DNA from: a virus
Direction: 5' to 3' (one strand)
Length of the DNA: 30,051 nt
IMG/VR virus record: IMGVR_UViG_3300046819_000092
Coordinates: 1-30,051 of that record
In this document: positions 14,350-22,463 of the stretch, in pieces
Layout of the letters: each line of letters starts with the position of its first letter
How positions within the stretch are numbered: the first letter of the stretch is position 1
Notes under the pieces: generated by a model
What the model was told of the DNA's origin: nothing
Database searches by the model: none
Seen by the model: only the letters and a program-made list of their open reading frames with translations
Program-made: the position numbers and the translations under genes

Positions 14350-14663
14350 AGCCAATAGCAGAAACTTTAGAAATTTGCGGTACTAAGTTATATTTTGATA
14401 ACTTTGAAATCTATGGTATTCCTGGTTTTCAAACTCAAGTCTTGTATAAAGGTGAAAGTACTCTTTACGAAGTAGAAAGACAAGAGTTTGCTTTCCAAGT
14501 CTCTACCTTAGACTGTTATGCAAATTCTCTCATAGTAGATATGACTTTTTACATAGAAGATACTACTTATAGGTATACCTTTAGCCTAGACAGACCTCCA
14601 ATTCCAGATTTAACTGGCTGGTCAAAGTTAAATGTAATTTTTGTTTCCAAGGAAGCTTTATGA
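14343..14663 (+). CDS. Probable head-tail stopper (FII-like)
   Basis: 106 residues, beta-rich and acidic. The pattern of a small barrel ending in P-I-P-D-L-T-G-W-S-K-L-N-V-I-F-V resembles the head-tail stopper/FII group, whose proteins close the connector after packaging and provide the tail attachment surface. The segment F-A-F-Q-V-S-T-L-D-C and D-T-T-Y-R-Y-T-F fits the inner strands. In lambda FII precedes Z; here it follows Z, so the order is swapped. It overlaps Z at its start and the terminator-like gene at its end (ATGA). Alternative: another small tail-completion protein. Confidence 0.58.
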   Translation: MVEPIAETLEICGTKLYFDNFEIYGIPGFQTQVLYKGESTLYEVERQEFAFQVSTLDCYANSLIVDMTFYIEDTTYRYTFSLDRPPIPDLTGWSKLNVIFVSKEAL

Positions 14664-15079
14664 TTGATGTTCAAGTACTGATAACAAAACTTAAAGCTGA
14701 AACTAATTACACGGTAGAACTTGCAAGAGTTAGAGAGCCTGAATTACAGGAATTAGTTGATTTACCTATTATCTATATCGGTTATACTAGTATAGATTCT
14801 AAGAATCCATCAGCTCCTATAGAACATACGCTCTTTAACACTCATGGCGAGAACTTAGTACAAAGTTTTGATATTCAGATAGTTTGTAAAAGTTCAGACC
14901 TACCTACTATTTGGAAGACTATCTACACTAAGTTAATAACTTGGAACCCAGAACCATTAGAGCAATATCATTCTGGTTTTACTTATTCCCAAGGGGGTGT
15001 TATGGGTTTAGCTAACGGTAATCTCTGGTGGTTAGATAGATGGAAAATAGGTTTTCCAACACTTGAAGTAACTTTTTAA
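14660..15079 (+). CDS. Probable tail terminator protein (U-like)
   Basis: 139 residues (lambda U 131). These proteins cap the tail tube when it reaches full length and join it to the head. Support comes from length, position between Z/stopper and the tube gene, and an alpha/beta layout: an N-terminal helix L-I-T-K-L-K-A-E, a strand L-P-I-I-Y-I-G-Y, Q-S-F-D-I-Q-I-V-C-K-S-S, the helix P-T-I-W-K-T-I-Y-T-K-L, and the final strand R-W-K-I-G-F-P-T-L-E-V. The start overlaps the previous stop codon. Sequence identity to lambda U itself is not evident, so the call is by context plus fold pattern. Confidence 0.65.
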   Translation: MIDVQVLITKLKAETNYTVELARVREPELQELVDLPIIYIGYTSIDSKNPSAPIEHTLFNTHGENLVQSFDIQIVCKSSDLPTIWKTIYTKLITWNPEPLEQYHSGFTYSQGGVMGLANGNLWWLDRWKIGFPTLEVTF

Positions 15080-15093
15080 TTAATGAGGTAATT

Positions 15094-15246
15094 ATGGCTA
15101 GTGGCTATTATGGTGGTGGCAGCAACTACAAAGAAGAACCAGATACTAAGATTGGTTTAGAAAATGAAGTAGCTGTTCAAGTAGAACAAGTAATTGAACA
15201 AAAACCTGTAGTGGACTCTACAGCAACTAAAGAGGTAACAGAATAA
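15094..15246 (+). CDS. Small acidic protein upstream of the tail tube gene, 50 aa
   Basis: A 50-residue reading frame with GAGG at 15085-15088, six bases before its ATG, and a stop codon overlapping the tube gene start (TAATG). The 14-nt gap to the terminator gene and this overlap make translation very likely. The N-terminus is Gly/Tyr/Ser-rich (ASGYYGGGSNYKEEP), the rest acidic and Val/Glu-rich (EVAVQVEQVIEQKPVV), probably unstructured or a short helix. No homologue is recognised. Coupling to the tube gene suggests an assembly helper, or simply a leader that sets tube translation. Confidence 0.68.
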   Translation: MASGYYGGGSNYKEEPDTKIGLENEVAVQVEQVIEQKPVVDSTATKEVTE

Positions 15247-16532
15247 TGGCCTATGTAAAATTCCATGAAAAGAATATAGCTTTATTAGCAACTAAAGAAG
15301 TAACTGAAGGTACTTATGTAGCGCCTGTAGGTACTGATGCTGTTGCTGCTACCGCTATTGACGGTGGTATTACACGCGAAACCAATGCTATCACTTTTAT
15401 CGGTGATTCTCTATTCCGTGAAGAAACTACTTATCTAAAAGACGAATATGGTGATATTAATTTAAATACACCACAACAAGTATTAGGCGCTTTAAGTGGC
15501 TCTTTAGCTGCTGATGCGGCTCCTTTCTCAGAACTTTATCAAGCTTGTGGCGGTGCAGTTTCTGTATTCACAGCTGCTGTAGGTTCTTATCCTGCTGGTA
15601 CAGTTATTGTTGATAATAACAGTACAAGTAACTCTACGATTTCTATTGACATTCGCAAATCATCTCCAGATGATGCGGCTAATGATAAGTTAGTTAAGAT
15701 GTTAGGTTGTCGTGGTATGGTGGATTTGACAGCTAACATCAGCGAAGTACCTTCTTTAAAGTTTAACTTCAAAGGTGCTTTTACTGACCCAGCTACTGTA
15801 ACTCGCGTTATCCCTGATTTCGTAAATCAAACATCACAGTTAGCTGCTGCTATTAGAAAAGAAACCATCGTATCTGCTTTAGTAGCTCCTATGACTGGTA
15901 CTTTTACAGCTACAACTGGTGGTACACTCTCATTAGCTGGTACTATTGGTAAGAAATTAGCTACTTTGTCTGCAAGTACTGCATTGACTCCAGCATTAAC
16001 AGGTTCTGTTGCTGGTGATATTCGCTTTATCACAGTTGCAGGTGCTTCTGACGCTGCTTATAACGGTACTTTCTTAGCTACCATCATTGGCACAGGTACT
16101 GGCGCAGTATTACATTACCAAACTAAAGTTGCTATTGCTAGTGCGGCTCCTACAGGTACTATTACTTTAACAGTAGGCCCAATTGCTAAAACCTTCTCTT
16201 ATGGTAACTGCTCAGCTCCTAACTTCTTTGGTTTTGATTTGACCCGTTATTTAACAGGTGCTGAAGAAGGTTTTGCTAAAGGTGCAACTCCTACTGATGT
16301 TACTGTTACCATGCTAGAAGATAAAGCAGGTACTACTAACTTTGACCCAGAAGCTAACATCGAACAGTTCTTTGGCGTTAAGATTAAATTTGGTACTGCC
16401 GCAGGTAAATACATCAGCTATGTATGGGATAGATTAGAACTTACCAATACTAAAGATACCAAAATCGGTACTTACTTTGGTAAAGACGTATCTATGAGAA
16501 ATACAGGCAAAAGCTATATCATTTTCGAGTAA
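15246..16532 (+). CDS. V: Major tail tube protein (V-like), enlarged
   Basis: Polymerises into the tail tube around the tape measure. 428 residues, against 246 in lambda V. The N-terminal part (about 1-205) and C-terminal part (about 310-428, including I-E-Q-F-F-G-V-K-I-K-F-G and Y-V-W-D-R-L-E-L) form the tube-type beta fold. Between them, about 205-310 is an Ala/Thr/Gly-rich insertion (for example TGTFTATTGGTLSLAGT) that looks like an added surface beta domain. AGAGG lies inside the preceding small gene, and the start overlaps its stop. Codons include many CGN for Arg, as in the capsid gene. A rho-independent terminator follows, as expected for a highly expressed gene. Confidence 0.85.
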   Translation: MAYVKFHEKNIALLATKEVTEGTYVAPVGTDAVAATAIDGGITRETNAITFIGDSLFREETTYLKDEYGDINLNTPQQVLGALSGSLAADAAPFSELYQACGGAVSVFTAAVGSYPAGTVIVDNNSTSNSTISIDIRKSSPDDAANDKLVKMLGCRGMVDLTANISEVPSLKFNFKGAFTDPATVTRVIPDFVNQTSQLAAAIRKETIVSALVAPMTGTFTATTGGTLSLAGTIGKKLATLSASTALTPALTGSVAGDIRFITVAGASDAAYNGTFLATIIGTGTGAVLHYQTKVAIASAAPTGTITLTVGPIAKTFSYGNCSAPNFFGFDLTRYLTGAEEGFAKGATPTDVTVTMLEDKAGTTNFDPEANIEQFFGVKIKFGTAAGKYISYVWDRLELTNTKDTKIGTYFGKDVSMRNTGKSYIIFE

Positions 16533-16541
16533 TCTCCCTTC

Positions 16542-16577
16542 GGGAAGGTTGGAACACCACCAATCTTCCCTCTTTTT
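16542..16577 (+). terminator. Rho-independent terminator after the tail tube gene
   Basis: GGGAAGGTTGG (16542-16552) pairs with CCAATCTTCCC (16560-16570; one G-U pair), 7-nt loop, followed by TCTTTTT (16571-16577). It sits between the tube gene and the chaperone genes and would lower expression of the latter. An alternative short hairpin, TCCC-TTC-GGGA (16535-16545), uses bases of the left arm and could compete with it. Confidence 0.88.
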
Positions 16578-16597
16578 AATTATTAGAGGACAATCTA

Positions 16598-17062
16598 ATG
16601 GCTGTAAAATTATTTATTAAACTTCAAACTCCTACTATTGAACTTAAAGTATCTGCTAAAGATGCTGCTGGTAATAAAGACTCATTCACAGTAGGTTTCA
16701 AACGCTATGACTTAGCAACTGCTCAAGGTAAATTAGAGCAATTACAGAATATCTTTGAATCTGTTTCAAAAGAAACTACTTTAGATTCTAAAGAATTGAA
16801 TACCTTTATCAAGAATGAAATTGTGTTCTTGAAACAAATTAAACTGGATTTAGAAGACGAAAACGGCAACTCTAAAGAGTTATCTGTTGCAGACACTAGA
16901 ACAGTTAAACCGAATGAAAGTCTGTGGGAGACAGCAGATGAATGTCTAGCCGTCCTCCTAGATATGTATCTGGGTTCTGCTCCTTACAGACTTTCTCTAA
17001 TTACTGCCTTACAGAAAGCTTTACTGAATAGCGATTATAGTGAAGCAGAAGTAAAAAACTAA
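16598..17062 (+). CDS. G: Tail assembly chaperone G
   Basis: 154 residues (lambda G 140). Together with its frameshifted form it coats the tape measure and recruits tube protein; it is not in the virion. The N-terminus is beta-rich (KLFIKLQTPTIELKV), then a helical, acidic body, with L-A-V-L-L-D-M-Y-L-G-S-A-P-Y-R-L-S-L near 117-134. AGAGGA precedes the ATG. The reading frame ends at TAA immediately followed by TAG, directly after a slippery AAAAAAC. Position just before the tape measure and presence of the frameshift site identify it despite low sequence conservation in this family. Confidence 0.88.
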   Translation: MAVKLFIKLQTPTIELKVSAKDAAGNKDSFTVGFKRYDLATAQGKLEQLQNIFESVSKETTLDSKELNTFIKNEIVFLKQIKLDLEDENGNSKELSVADTRTVKPNESLWETADECLAVLLDMYLGSAPYRLSLITALQKALLNSDYSEAEVKN

Positions 17063-17445
17063 TAGAGGCTGGCGAGTACTTAGGAAAGATAGTTGAATTA
17101 GCAAAATATGAACAGGAAGTAGCAGATAGTAATGCAAAGGTAAGTTCTTTACTAGCTGCTTTTCCTGGACTTACACAAGATACTACTGAAGTTGAGGAAG
17201 AAATCCATGAAGAAGATGTTTTTTATCTCTGGGACACTAAAGAAGTTATCTTTAAGATTTACAAGATTGCTAGAAACTATCTATCTGAATACTATGCACT
17301 TGACTCAGCCATTCTTATAGAACTGATTAAAGAGAATAAAGTATCTATGGAAAGTGCTTTATCTGAAATACCGTATATTCATAGCGGATACCTTAACATT
17401 ATCTTAGAAGAGAAAGAAAATGGCAGAACAGATACTGAAAGTTAA
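16598..17445 (+). CDS. GT: GT tail assembly chaperone made by -1 programmed frameshift
   Basis: The G frame shifts back one base at 17053-17059 and continues from CTA at 17059 to TAA at 17443-17445, adding 128 residues to the 154 of G (282 in all). The T segment is open along its entire length, begins LIEAGEYLGKIVELA, and contains L-W-D-T-K-E-V-I-F-K-I-Y-K-I-A-R-N-Y and a helical acidic C-terminus. It has no good start of its own and fills what would otherwise be a 357-nt hole before the tape measure gene, which it overlaps by 26 nt. In lambda the T domain binds tube subunits. The shift is inferred from motif and reading frames. Confidence 0.88.
17053..17059 (+). promoter_or_regulatory. -1 frameshift slippery site A AAA AAC
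   Basis: The heptamer AAAAAAC fits X XXY YYZ in the G frame (codons GTA AAA AAC TAA). Both tRNAs can re-pair after slipping one base back. The zero-frame stop follows at once and is doubled (TAA TAG). No clear downstream stem-loop was found by eye. The sequence differs from the lambda G GGA AAG but is a canonical slippery heptamer. Confidence 0.88.
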
Positions 17446-20400
17446 ACTTGTTGCTGATGTGGGGCAATCTGAAGCGGCTTTAAAGCTGTTTACAGATTCG
17501 GCTAAAGATGCTGGAGTATCTATAGAAAAGGTCTTTAAAGCTGTTAATGTTGAAACAGATAAAATAGCTTATGATATTAAAGTAACTGCCGATGAACTGG
17601 ATAAGTTAGATAAAGCTTTTAAGTCTGCTAAAGCAAAATTCTCAGAAGACGAGACTACTAAGTTATCTAGTAGTTTCATTGAAGTTACTAAGAATATAGA
17701 TACTGAAGCTGCCAGAATTGCAAAAAGCCGTCAAAAAGGTTTTGAGGAAGACTTAGCTAAACGTACTACTAGGTTAAAAGAATCACTTAGCTTAGAACTA
17801 GCTTTAATCCGTGAAGGCGAAAATAGTATCACAGCTATTAAACTAGAGTCAGCTTCTAAACAAAGAAAACTTGAAGAAAAGTTACAAGAAGACCTAGCTG
17901 TCGTAAAGCAGAAGTTTATCGACCAAAATATAACTGCTGCTACTAAAAACACTTATATCAATAGACTATATGCTGATTATAAAGATGCTACAGTTAAGTT
18001 AAATGAATTAACTGATGAACGTATAGCTAAAGCAAACCAAGAAGTAGCAGACTTTAATCTAGTAGAGAAGAAACTTGCGGAAACTTCTGCTAGACGAGTA
18101 AAACTTGTAGAAGACAGAGAGAAAGCTTTAACTGATATTCAAATAGCTGCTGCAAAAAAGTCTCAGGAAGTCCAAAATGCTTTAATTAAGCAAACAGTAG
18201 ATTCTTTAATAATTACAGAGGATAAAGAGTATAAAAGACTTCTAGCTGCTAGAAAAGCTAATGCTGAAGCTGCTTTTGGTGTGGGCGCACCACAAGCAGG
18301 TAGAGATGATAGAGGTTATGTACCTTTTGCTATGGGTACTGTTGGGGCTAATAGAGCTGCTGCACAAGCACCTGCTGATGCTAGGGCGCAAACATTACAG
18401 GAAGCAGAAACTAGAGCTTTCTTAGCTAGAAGAGCTAAAGCTGAGAAAGAGTGGGCTGATAATTTTAATACTGTTGTGACTCCAGCTGTAGAAAACAATA
18501 CTAAAGGTTTAGAAAATAATAAAAAAGCCCTAGATGAGGTTAGTAAATCACATAAAAGCCTGCTAGGTCATATTACAGAGGTCTATGGAGCTTATCAATT
18601 AGTTAATACTGCTGTAGGTACTTTTAAACAATTTTTACTTGATATACCTAAAGCTGGTATTCAACAAGAGCAAACACAAGCAACTCTTTTTGCTATCTTT
18701 GGCTCTAAAGAAGGTTATAAAAATATAGAGTTCTTAAAAGACCTTAGTAAGAGCGCAGGCCAATATATAGGTGACTTGCAAGAAGCTTATACTAGATTCG
18801 CACCTTCAGCGGTACTAGCAGGAGCTACTCAAGGAGAAGTTAATAAAGTATTTAAAGACTTTACAGAAACTTCTACTGTATTGCATTTAGGGACTGACCA
18901 AGTTAAATCTCTTTACTTAGCTTTAGAGCAGATGTATGCTAAAACTACTGTACAATCTGAAGAGATTAAGAAACAGTTAGGTAACGTACTTCCCGGTGCT
19001 GTAGAAGTAGGTGCTAAAGCTTGGGAAAACTATATAAATAAAGGAAAAGAAGGAGCAGCTAGAACTAAATTATCTGTAGCAGAATTTATGGATGCTATGA
19101 GTAAAAATTTAGTTATAGCTAGACAATTTATTCCAGAATTTTCCAAAGCTTATAGAGATACTTTTGGTGGCCCAGATGATTCAGTCTTTGAAGATACTAG
19201 AACAAAATTATTATCTAATTTACAAAGAATTAGAAGTACTTATTTTGAACTGACAGATGAAATATACAAAAGAACGTCATCAACTTTAAACGATATAGTT
19301 AAATTAGGGGCTGAAGCTTTAGAAACAATACAGAAGAATGCTACTGGAGTTCTACAAGCTATCGAAATCCTATCTGTAGCGGTAGCAGCTAGACTAAGTG
19401 TTGCTTTAGCTGTAAATTTAGCAGCTAATCTTAGTAAAGTAACAGTTCTTTTAACTGGTATGTCGGCTGGTATGCTAAGTGTAGCTACTGCCGCTGTAAC
19501 TGCCGCTGTATCAGTAGCTAATCTAAGTATTAAATATGAAGAAGCTAGAGGTATTTTAGTAGACTATAATAATGAAACAGCCTCTATTACCTCTACTTTA
19601 AGTGTAGTTTTATCTGATGTTAAAACACTATTAACAAGTTACTTAGAAACTTATAAAGGTTTTGGTGCTGATTTCTTAAAAGCTATTTTACCAGACCCTG
19701 TTAAAGCTGTAGGTGACTTCTTTAGACAATATGTACCTCTTACTTTGGGGTATTTGAAAGCCACTAAACAAGCTTTTACAGAAGAAGGCTTAACTGTAAA
19801 TCTTGGTTTAACTGCTAATCAATTTGCTAAAGAGTATGCAGCTCAGTTTGACGCTTACGGTTCTAGTGTAGTTACAAGAGCTGTCGAGAAAGATATTTCT
19901 AAAGTAAAAGAGTATGTAAAAGGTAAACCTGTTTATGAAATAGGTAAAGAGATAAGCGCACAATTAGCTGCTGGTTTGAAATTATCTAGTTCAGATATTA
20001 CTGAAATGCTTAATAGTGGTTTAGAGATAGGAGCTACTGATAAAGGCGGTTCGGGAGAAGATTTAAAGAAAAATGCAGAGAAGAATAAAGCTTCTCTAAA
20101 AGAAACCTACAGAAGTGCTTTTGAAGAGATTAAAAATAGTTATAGCCAAATACAAGCTGACCTTACAGAAGCATTAGGAAGTATAGATATTCTATATCAG
20201 CAAAATGCTATGTCTATTGAGACTTACTTCTCCCAAAAGATGCAGTTACAGGAAACTGATTTAGCTGTTCAGAAAGAGATGTTAAATCAAGAGTTACAGT
20301 TAGCTTATGCTCAGAAAGATAAAGTTAAGATTCAAAAGTTAAATGGTGAGTTAATTAAAGCTGAAACTGATGCTAATAAACTTGCTACTAAAACTATTAT

Positions 20401-21571
20401 TGAAAAGACTAATGCTACTAGAGCATATCAAGCTATGGCTTTAGAAGGGCAAGCTAAAGTACTTGCTTTCCAAGGTAGAGGTGGTGAAGCTGCTTTAGGT
20501 CAATTTGATGTAGCTAATAGGGATAAGCTAGAAAAGTTTAAAATTGCCGGAGATACTGCTGCTCTTAGAAACTTAGAAATAGAAAGACAAAATGTTGCTT
20601 TGAAAGGTGCTATTGCCGATATAGATGAGAAAAGAACTTTACAAGAAGCTGACTATCAAGCCGCTTTAGAAAGAACTAACATTCTTAAAAATACAGGAGC
20701 TATAGGTGAGTTTACTGCCTTACAACAGATAACTGCCGCTAATGAAGCTAGAATAGCGTCTATGGAAGAAGCTGTTAGAGTTAAAGAACTTGAAATAGCT
20801 AAGACTGAGGAACTTGTTGGTATAGTAGACTTAAAAGAACGTAGCGCTTTAAAGAAACTAAGAGAAGAATTAGAGAATTTTAGACTTACATCGGATGCAG
20901 TAGCACAACATTTTGATAAAGTATTCTCAGATTCTTTTACTAATGCTTTTACAGGTTTTGCTAACGGTACTATGACTGCCCAACAAGCTTTCTCTAGTTT
21001 AATTACTTCTATGATTGGCGAAATTCAGAAGTTAATTGCTCAAGAAATGGCTAGTGCTGCTTTGAGAACTATTATCAGACCTTTAGCTAATTGGGCTATG
21101 GGTGGGATTGGTGATATGTTTAGTAGTGGTCAAAGTGCTGCATTTACAGATACTTTTTCTAAATCTGGAACAGACTTCTGGGGAGCTGGTGCTACTAAAA
21201 TATTACCTAATGCTAATGGCGGTGTATTCTCAGGCCCAGGTATCTCAGCTTACTCAGGTTCAATAGTATCTAAACCTACTATTTTCCCATTTGCTAAAGG
21301 TACTGGTTTAATGGGTGAGGATGGGCCAGAAGCTATTTTACCTTTGACCGCAAATTCTAAAGGTAAACTCGGTGTAGTTGCTGATATTACTGGACAATCG
21401 AGCGGTAATGTGTATAATATAGCAGTTACTGTTCAAAGTTCTAAGGACGAAAAGCCCGCAGATACAGGACAGAAAATTGCAGAAGCTATGATGAGAACTA
21501 TAGCTAAGCAAGAAATCGGATTAGCAGCTAGACCGGGCAACTCACTTAATAGAACTACTAAATTTGGATAA
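17420..21571 (+). CDS. H: Tape measure protein (H-like)
   Basis: Sets tail length and is ejected ahead of the DNA. 1383 residues, against 853 in lambda H; scaling with length suggests a tail near 200 nm. The first 340 residues are mainly charged coiled coil. Around 380-610 is a globular region with K-S-A-G-Q-Y-I-G-D-L-Q-E-A-Y-T-R-F-A-P-S. A hydrophobic, Ala/Val-rich region lies at about 644-700. A second long coiled coil follows (about 880-1190). The C-terminal part has the family mark G-L-M-G-E-D-G-P-E-A-I-L-P-L near 1293-1307. It overlaps the T segment by 26 nt and is four bases from M. Confidence 0.95.
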   Translation: MAEQILKVKLVADVGQSEAALKLFTDSAKDAGVSIEKVFKAVNVETDKIAYDIKVTADELDKLDKAFKSAKAKFSEDETTKLSSSFIEVTKNIDTEAARIAKSRQKGFEEDLAKRTTRLKESLSLELALIREGENSITAIKLESASKQRKLEEKLQEDLAVVKQKFIDQNITAATKNTYINRLYADYKDATVKLNELTDERIAKANQEVADFNLVEKKLAETSARRVKLVEDREKALTDIQIAAAKKSQEVQNALIKQTVDSLIITEDKEYKRLLAARKANAEAAFGVGAPQAGRDDRGYVPFAMGTVGANRAAAQAPADARAQTLQEAETRAFLARRAKAEKEWADNFNTVVTPAVENNTKGLENNKKALDEVSKSHKSLLGHITEVYGAYQLVNTAVGTFKQFLLDIPKAGIQQEQTQATLFAIFGSKEGYKNIEFLKDLSKSAGQYIGDLQEAYTRFAPSAVLAGATQGEVNKVFKDFTETSTVLHLGTDQVKSLYLALEQMYAKTTVQSEEIKKQLGNVLPGAVEVGAKAWENYINKGKEGAARTKLSVAEFMDAMSKNLVIARQFIPEFSKAYRDTFGGPDDSVFEDTRTKLLSNLQRIRSTYFELTDEIYKRTSSTLNDIVKLGAEALETIQKNATGVLQAIEILSVAVAARLSVALAVNLAANLSKVTVLLTGMSAGMLSVATAAVTAAVSVANLSIKYEEARGILVDYNNETASITSTLSVVLSDVKTLLTSYLETYKGFGADFLKAILPDPVKAVGDFFRQYVPLTLGYLKATKQAFTEEGLTVNLGLTANQFAKEYAAQFDAYGSSVVTRAVEKDISKVKEYVKGKPVYEIGKEISAQLAAGLKLSSSDITEMLNSGLEIGATDKGGSGEDLKKNAEKNKASLKETYRSAFEEIKNSYSQIQADLTEALGSIDILYQQNAMSIETYFSQKMQLQETDLAVQKEMLNQELQLAYAQKDKVKIQKLNGELIKAETDANKLATKTIIEKTNATRAYQAMALEGQAKVLAFQGRGGEAALGQFDVANRDKLEKFKIAGDTAALRNLEIERQNVALKGAIADIDEKRTLQEADYQAALERTNILKNTGAIGEFTALQQITAANEARIASMEEAVRVKELEIAKTEELVGIVDLKERSALKKLREELENFRLTSDAVAQHFDKVFSDSFTNAFTGFANGTMTAQQAFSSLITSMIGEIQKLIAQEMASAALRTIIRPLANWAMGGIGDMFSSGQSAAFTDTFSKSGTDFWGAGATKILPNANGGVFSGPGISAYSGSIVSKPTIFPFAKGTGLMGEDGPEAILPLTANSKGKLGVVADITGQSSGNVYNIAVTVQSSKDEKPADTGQKIAEAMMRTIAKQEIGLAARPGNSLNRTTKFG

Positions 21572-21574
21572 GAC

Positions 21575-21934
21575 ATGACTACAACAGCTTTGCCTTTACC
21601 TAATAAAATAGCACTTTCAAGTGATAAGTCTGTTAGTTTCAGAGCCATCTCCTCCCAGTTTGGGGATGGTTATCAACAAATAGCACCTAATGGTATTAAT
21701 GTTAAAGTAGCTTCATGGACTATTGAATGGGGCGCTTTAACATTAGCTGAAAGAGATACTGTAGAGTCCATACTAGATAGTGTTGGTTCATGGGGAATTC
21801 TAACTTGGACTCCTACAAATGAGTCAGTACAGTTAAAGTTCAGGATGACCAACGAAGGCTATACTAGGAATACTCTAAATAAAAATGGTATCTTTAGTAT
21901 CTCCTGTAAGTTAATGCAAGTTTTTGATATTTAG
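21575..21934 (+). CDS. M: Minor tail protein M
   Basis: Tail-tip component acting after the tape measure in tip assembly. 119 residues (lambda M 109). The match to the M family is clear: F-G-D-G-Y-Q-Q-I-A-P-N-G-I-N near residues 29-42, W-T-I-E-W-G-A-L-T-L-A-E-R, and G-S-W-G-I-L-T-W-T-P near 71-80, where lambda has FLWTPP. It begins three bases after the tape measure stop. The next gene is not L as in lambda but an inserted beta-rich protein. Confidence 0.92.
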   Translation: MTTTALPLPNKIALSSDKSVSFRAISSQFGDGYQQIAPNGINVKVASWTIEWGALTLAERDTVESILDSVGSWGILTWTPTNESVQLKFRMTNEGYTRNTLNKNGIFSISCKLMQVFDI

Positions 21935-21943
21935 GAAGTAGAT

Positions 21944-22462
21944 ATGGCTTTAGAATACATTGAAATTAAAGATGCAGTTGGTGTTGTTAAGAAGATAGCC
22001 GTAGATACTATTTCAGATAGTAGTTTACAGGTTATGAAATTAGCTACTGGAGCTGATGGCTCTGTAGGAGATGTAGTTAGTACTTCTAATCCATTACCTA
22101 TTGTAAATGTATCTAACTCTACTGCTGGTACATTGACTATAGCATCTGGTGCTAGTGTTTCAGGCTCTTTAGATACTTTAAATACTGATTTACTTGGGTT
22201 TATCTCTCCTGCTGCTTGGACTGCTGCGGCTCTTACATTAGAAGTTTCAGTAGATAATACTAACTGGTTCGGTATTGTTTATGACTCTTACGGTGTTCAG
22301 ATTAACTCTTATAGTTCTTTAACAGTAAATGCCGGTTATAATGCAGATTTTATTAATCTATTACCTTTTAGATATATAAGACTACGCTCAGGAACTACTG
22401 CTACCCCAGTTAATCAAGCAGCCGCTAGAACTTTTACAGTTTTATCCAGACCAGTAGCTTAA
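21944..22462 (+). CDS. Beta-rich tail-tip protein inserted between M and L
   Basis: 172 residues in two parts. Residues 1-60 (I-K-D-A-V-G-V-V-K-K-I-A-V-D, L-A-T-G-A-D-G-S, then S-N-P-L-P-I-V-N) match a module found in varied phage tail proteins. Residues about 64-169 are homologous to the 117-aa protein of the leftward cassette at 4890-5243 (S-G-A-S-V-S, W-T-A-A, L-E-V-S-V-D-N-T-N-W, F-R-Y-I-R-L-R-S-G-T). It lies in the tip cluster, so it is probably a virion component decorating the tip, but lambda has no equivalent. GGAAG precedes the ATG. No enzymatic motif is visible. Confidence 0.72.
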   Translation: MALEYIEIKDAVGVVKKIAVDTISDSSLQVMKLATGADGSVGDVVSTSNPLPIVNVSNSTAGTLTIASGASVSGSLDTLNTDLLGFISPAAWTAAALTLEVSVDNTNWFGIVYDSYGVQINSYSSLTVNAGYNADFINLLPFRYIRLRSGTTATPVNQAAARTFTVLSRPVA

Positions 22463-22463
22463 T

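Noticed and set aside
17731-18498. Minus-strand frames across the tape measure gene
   Set aside because: Ser/Ala-rich shadows of coiled-coil coding sequence, no independent signals.
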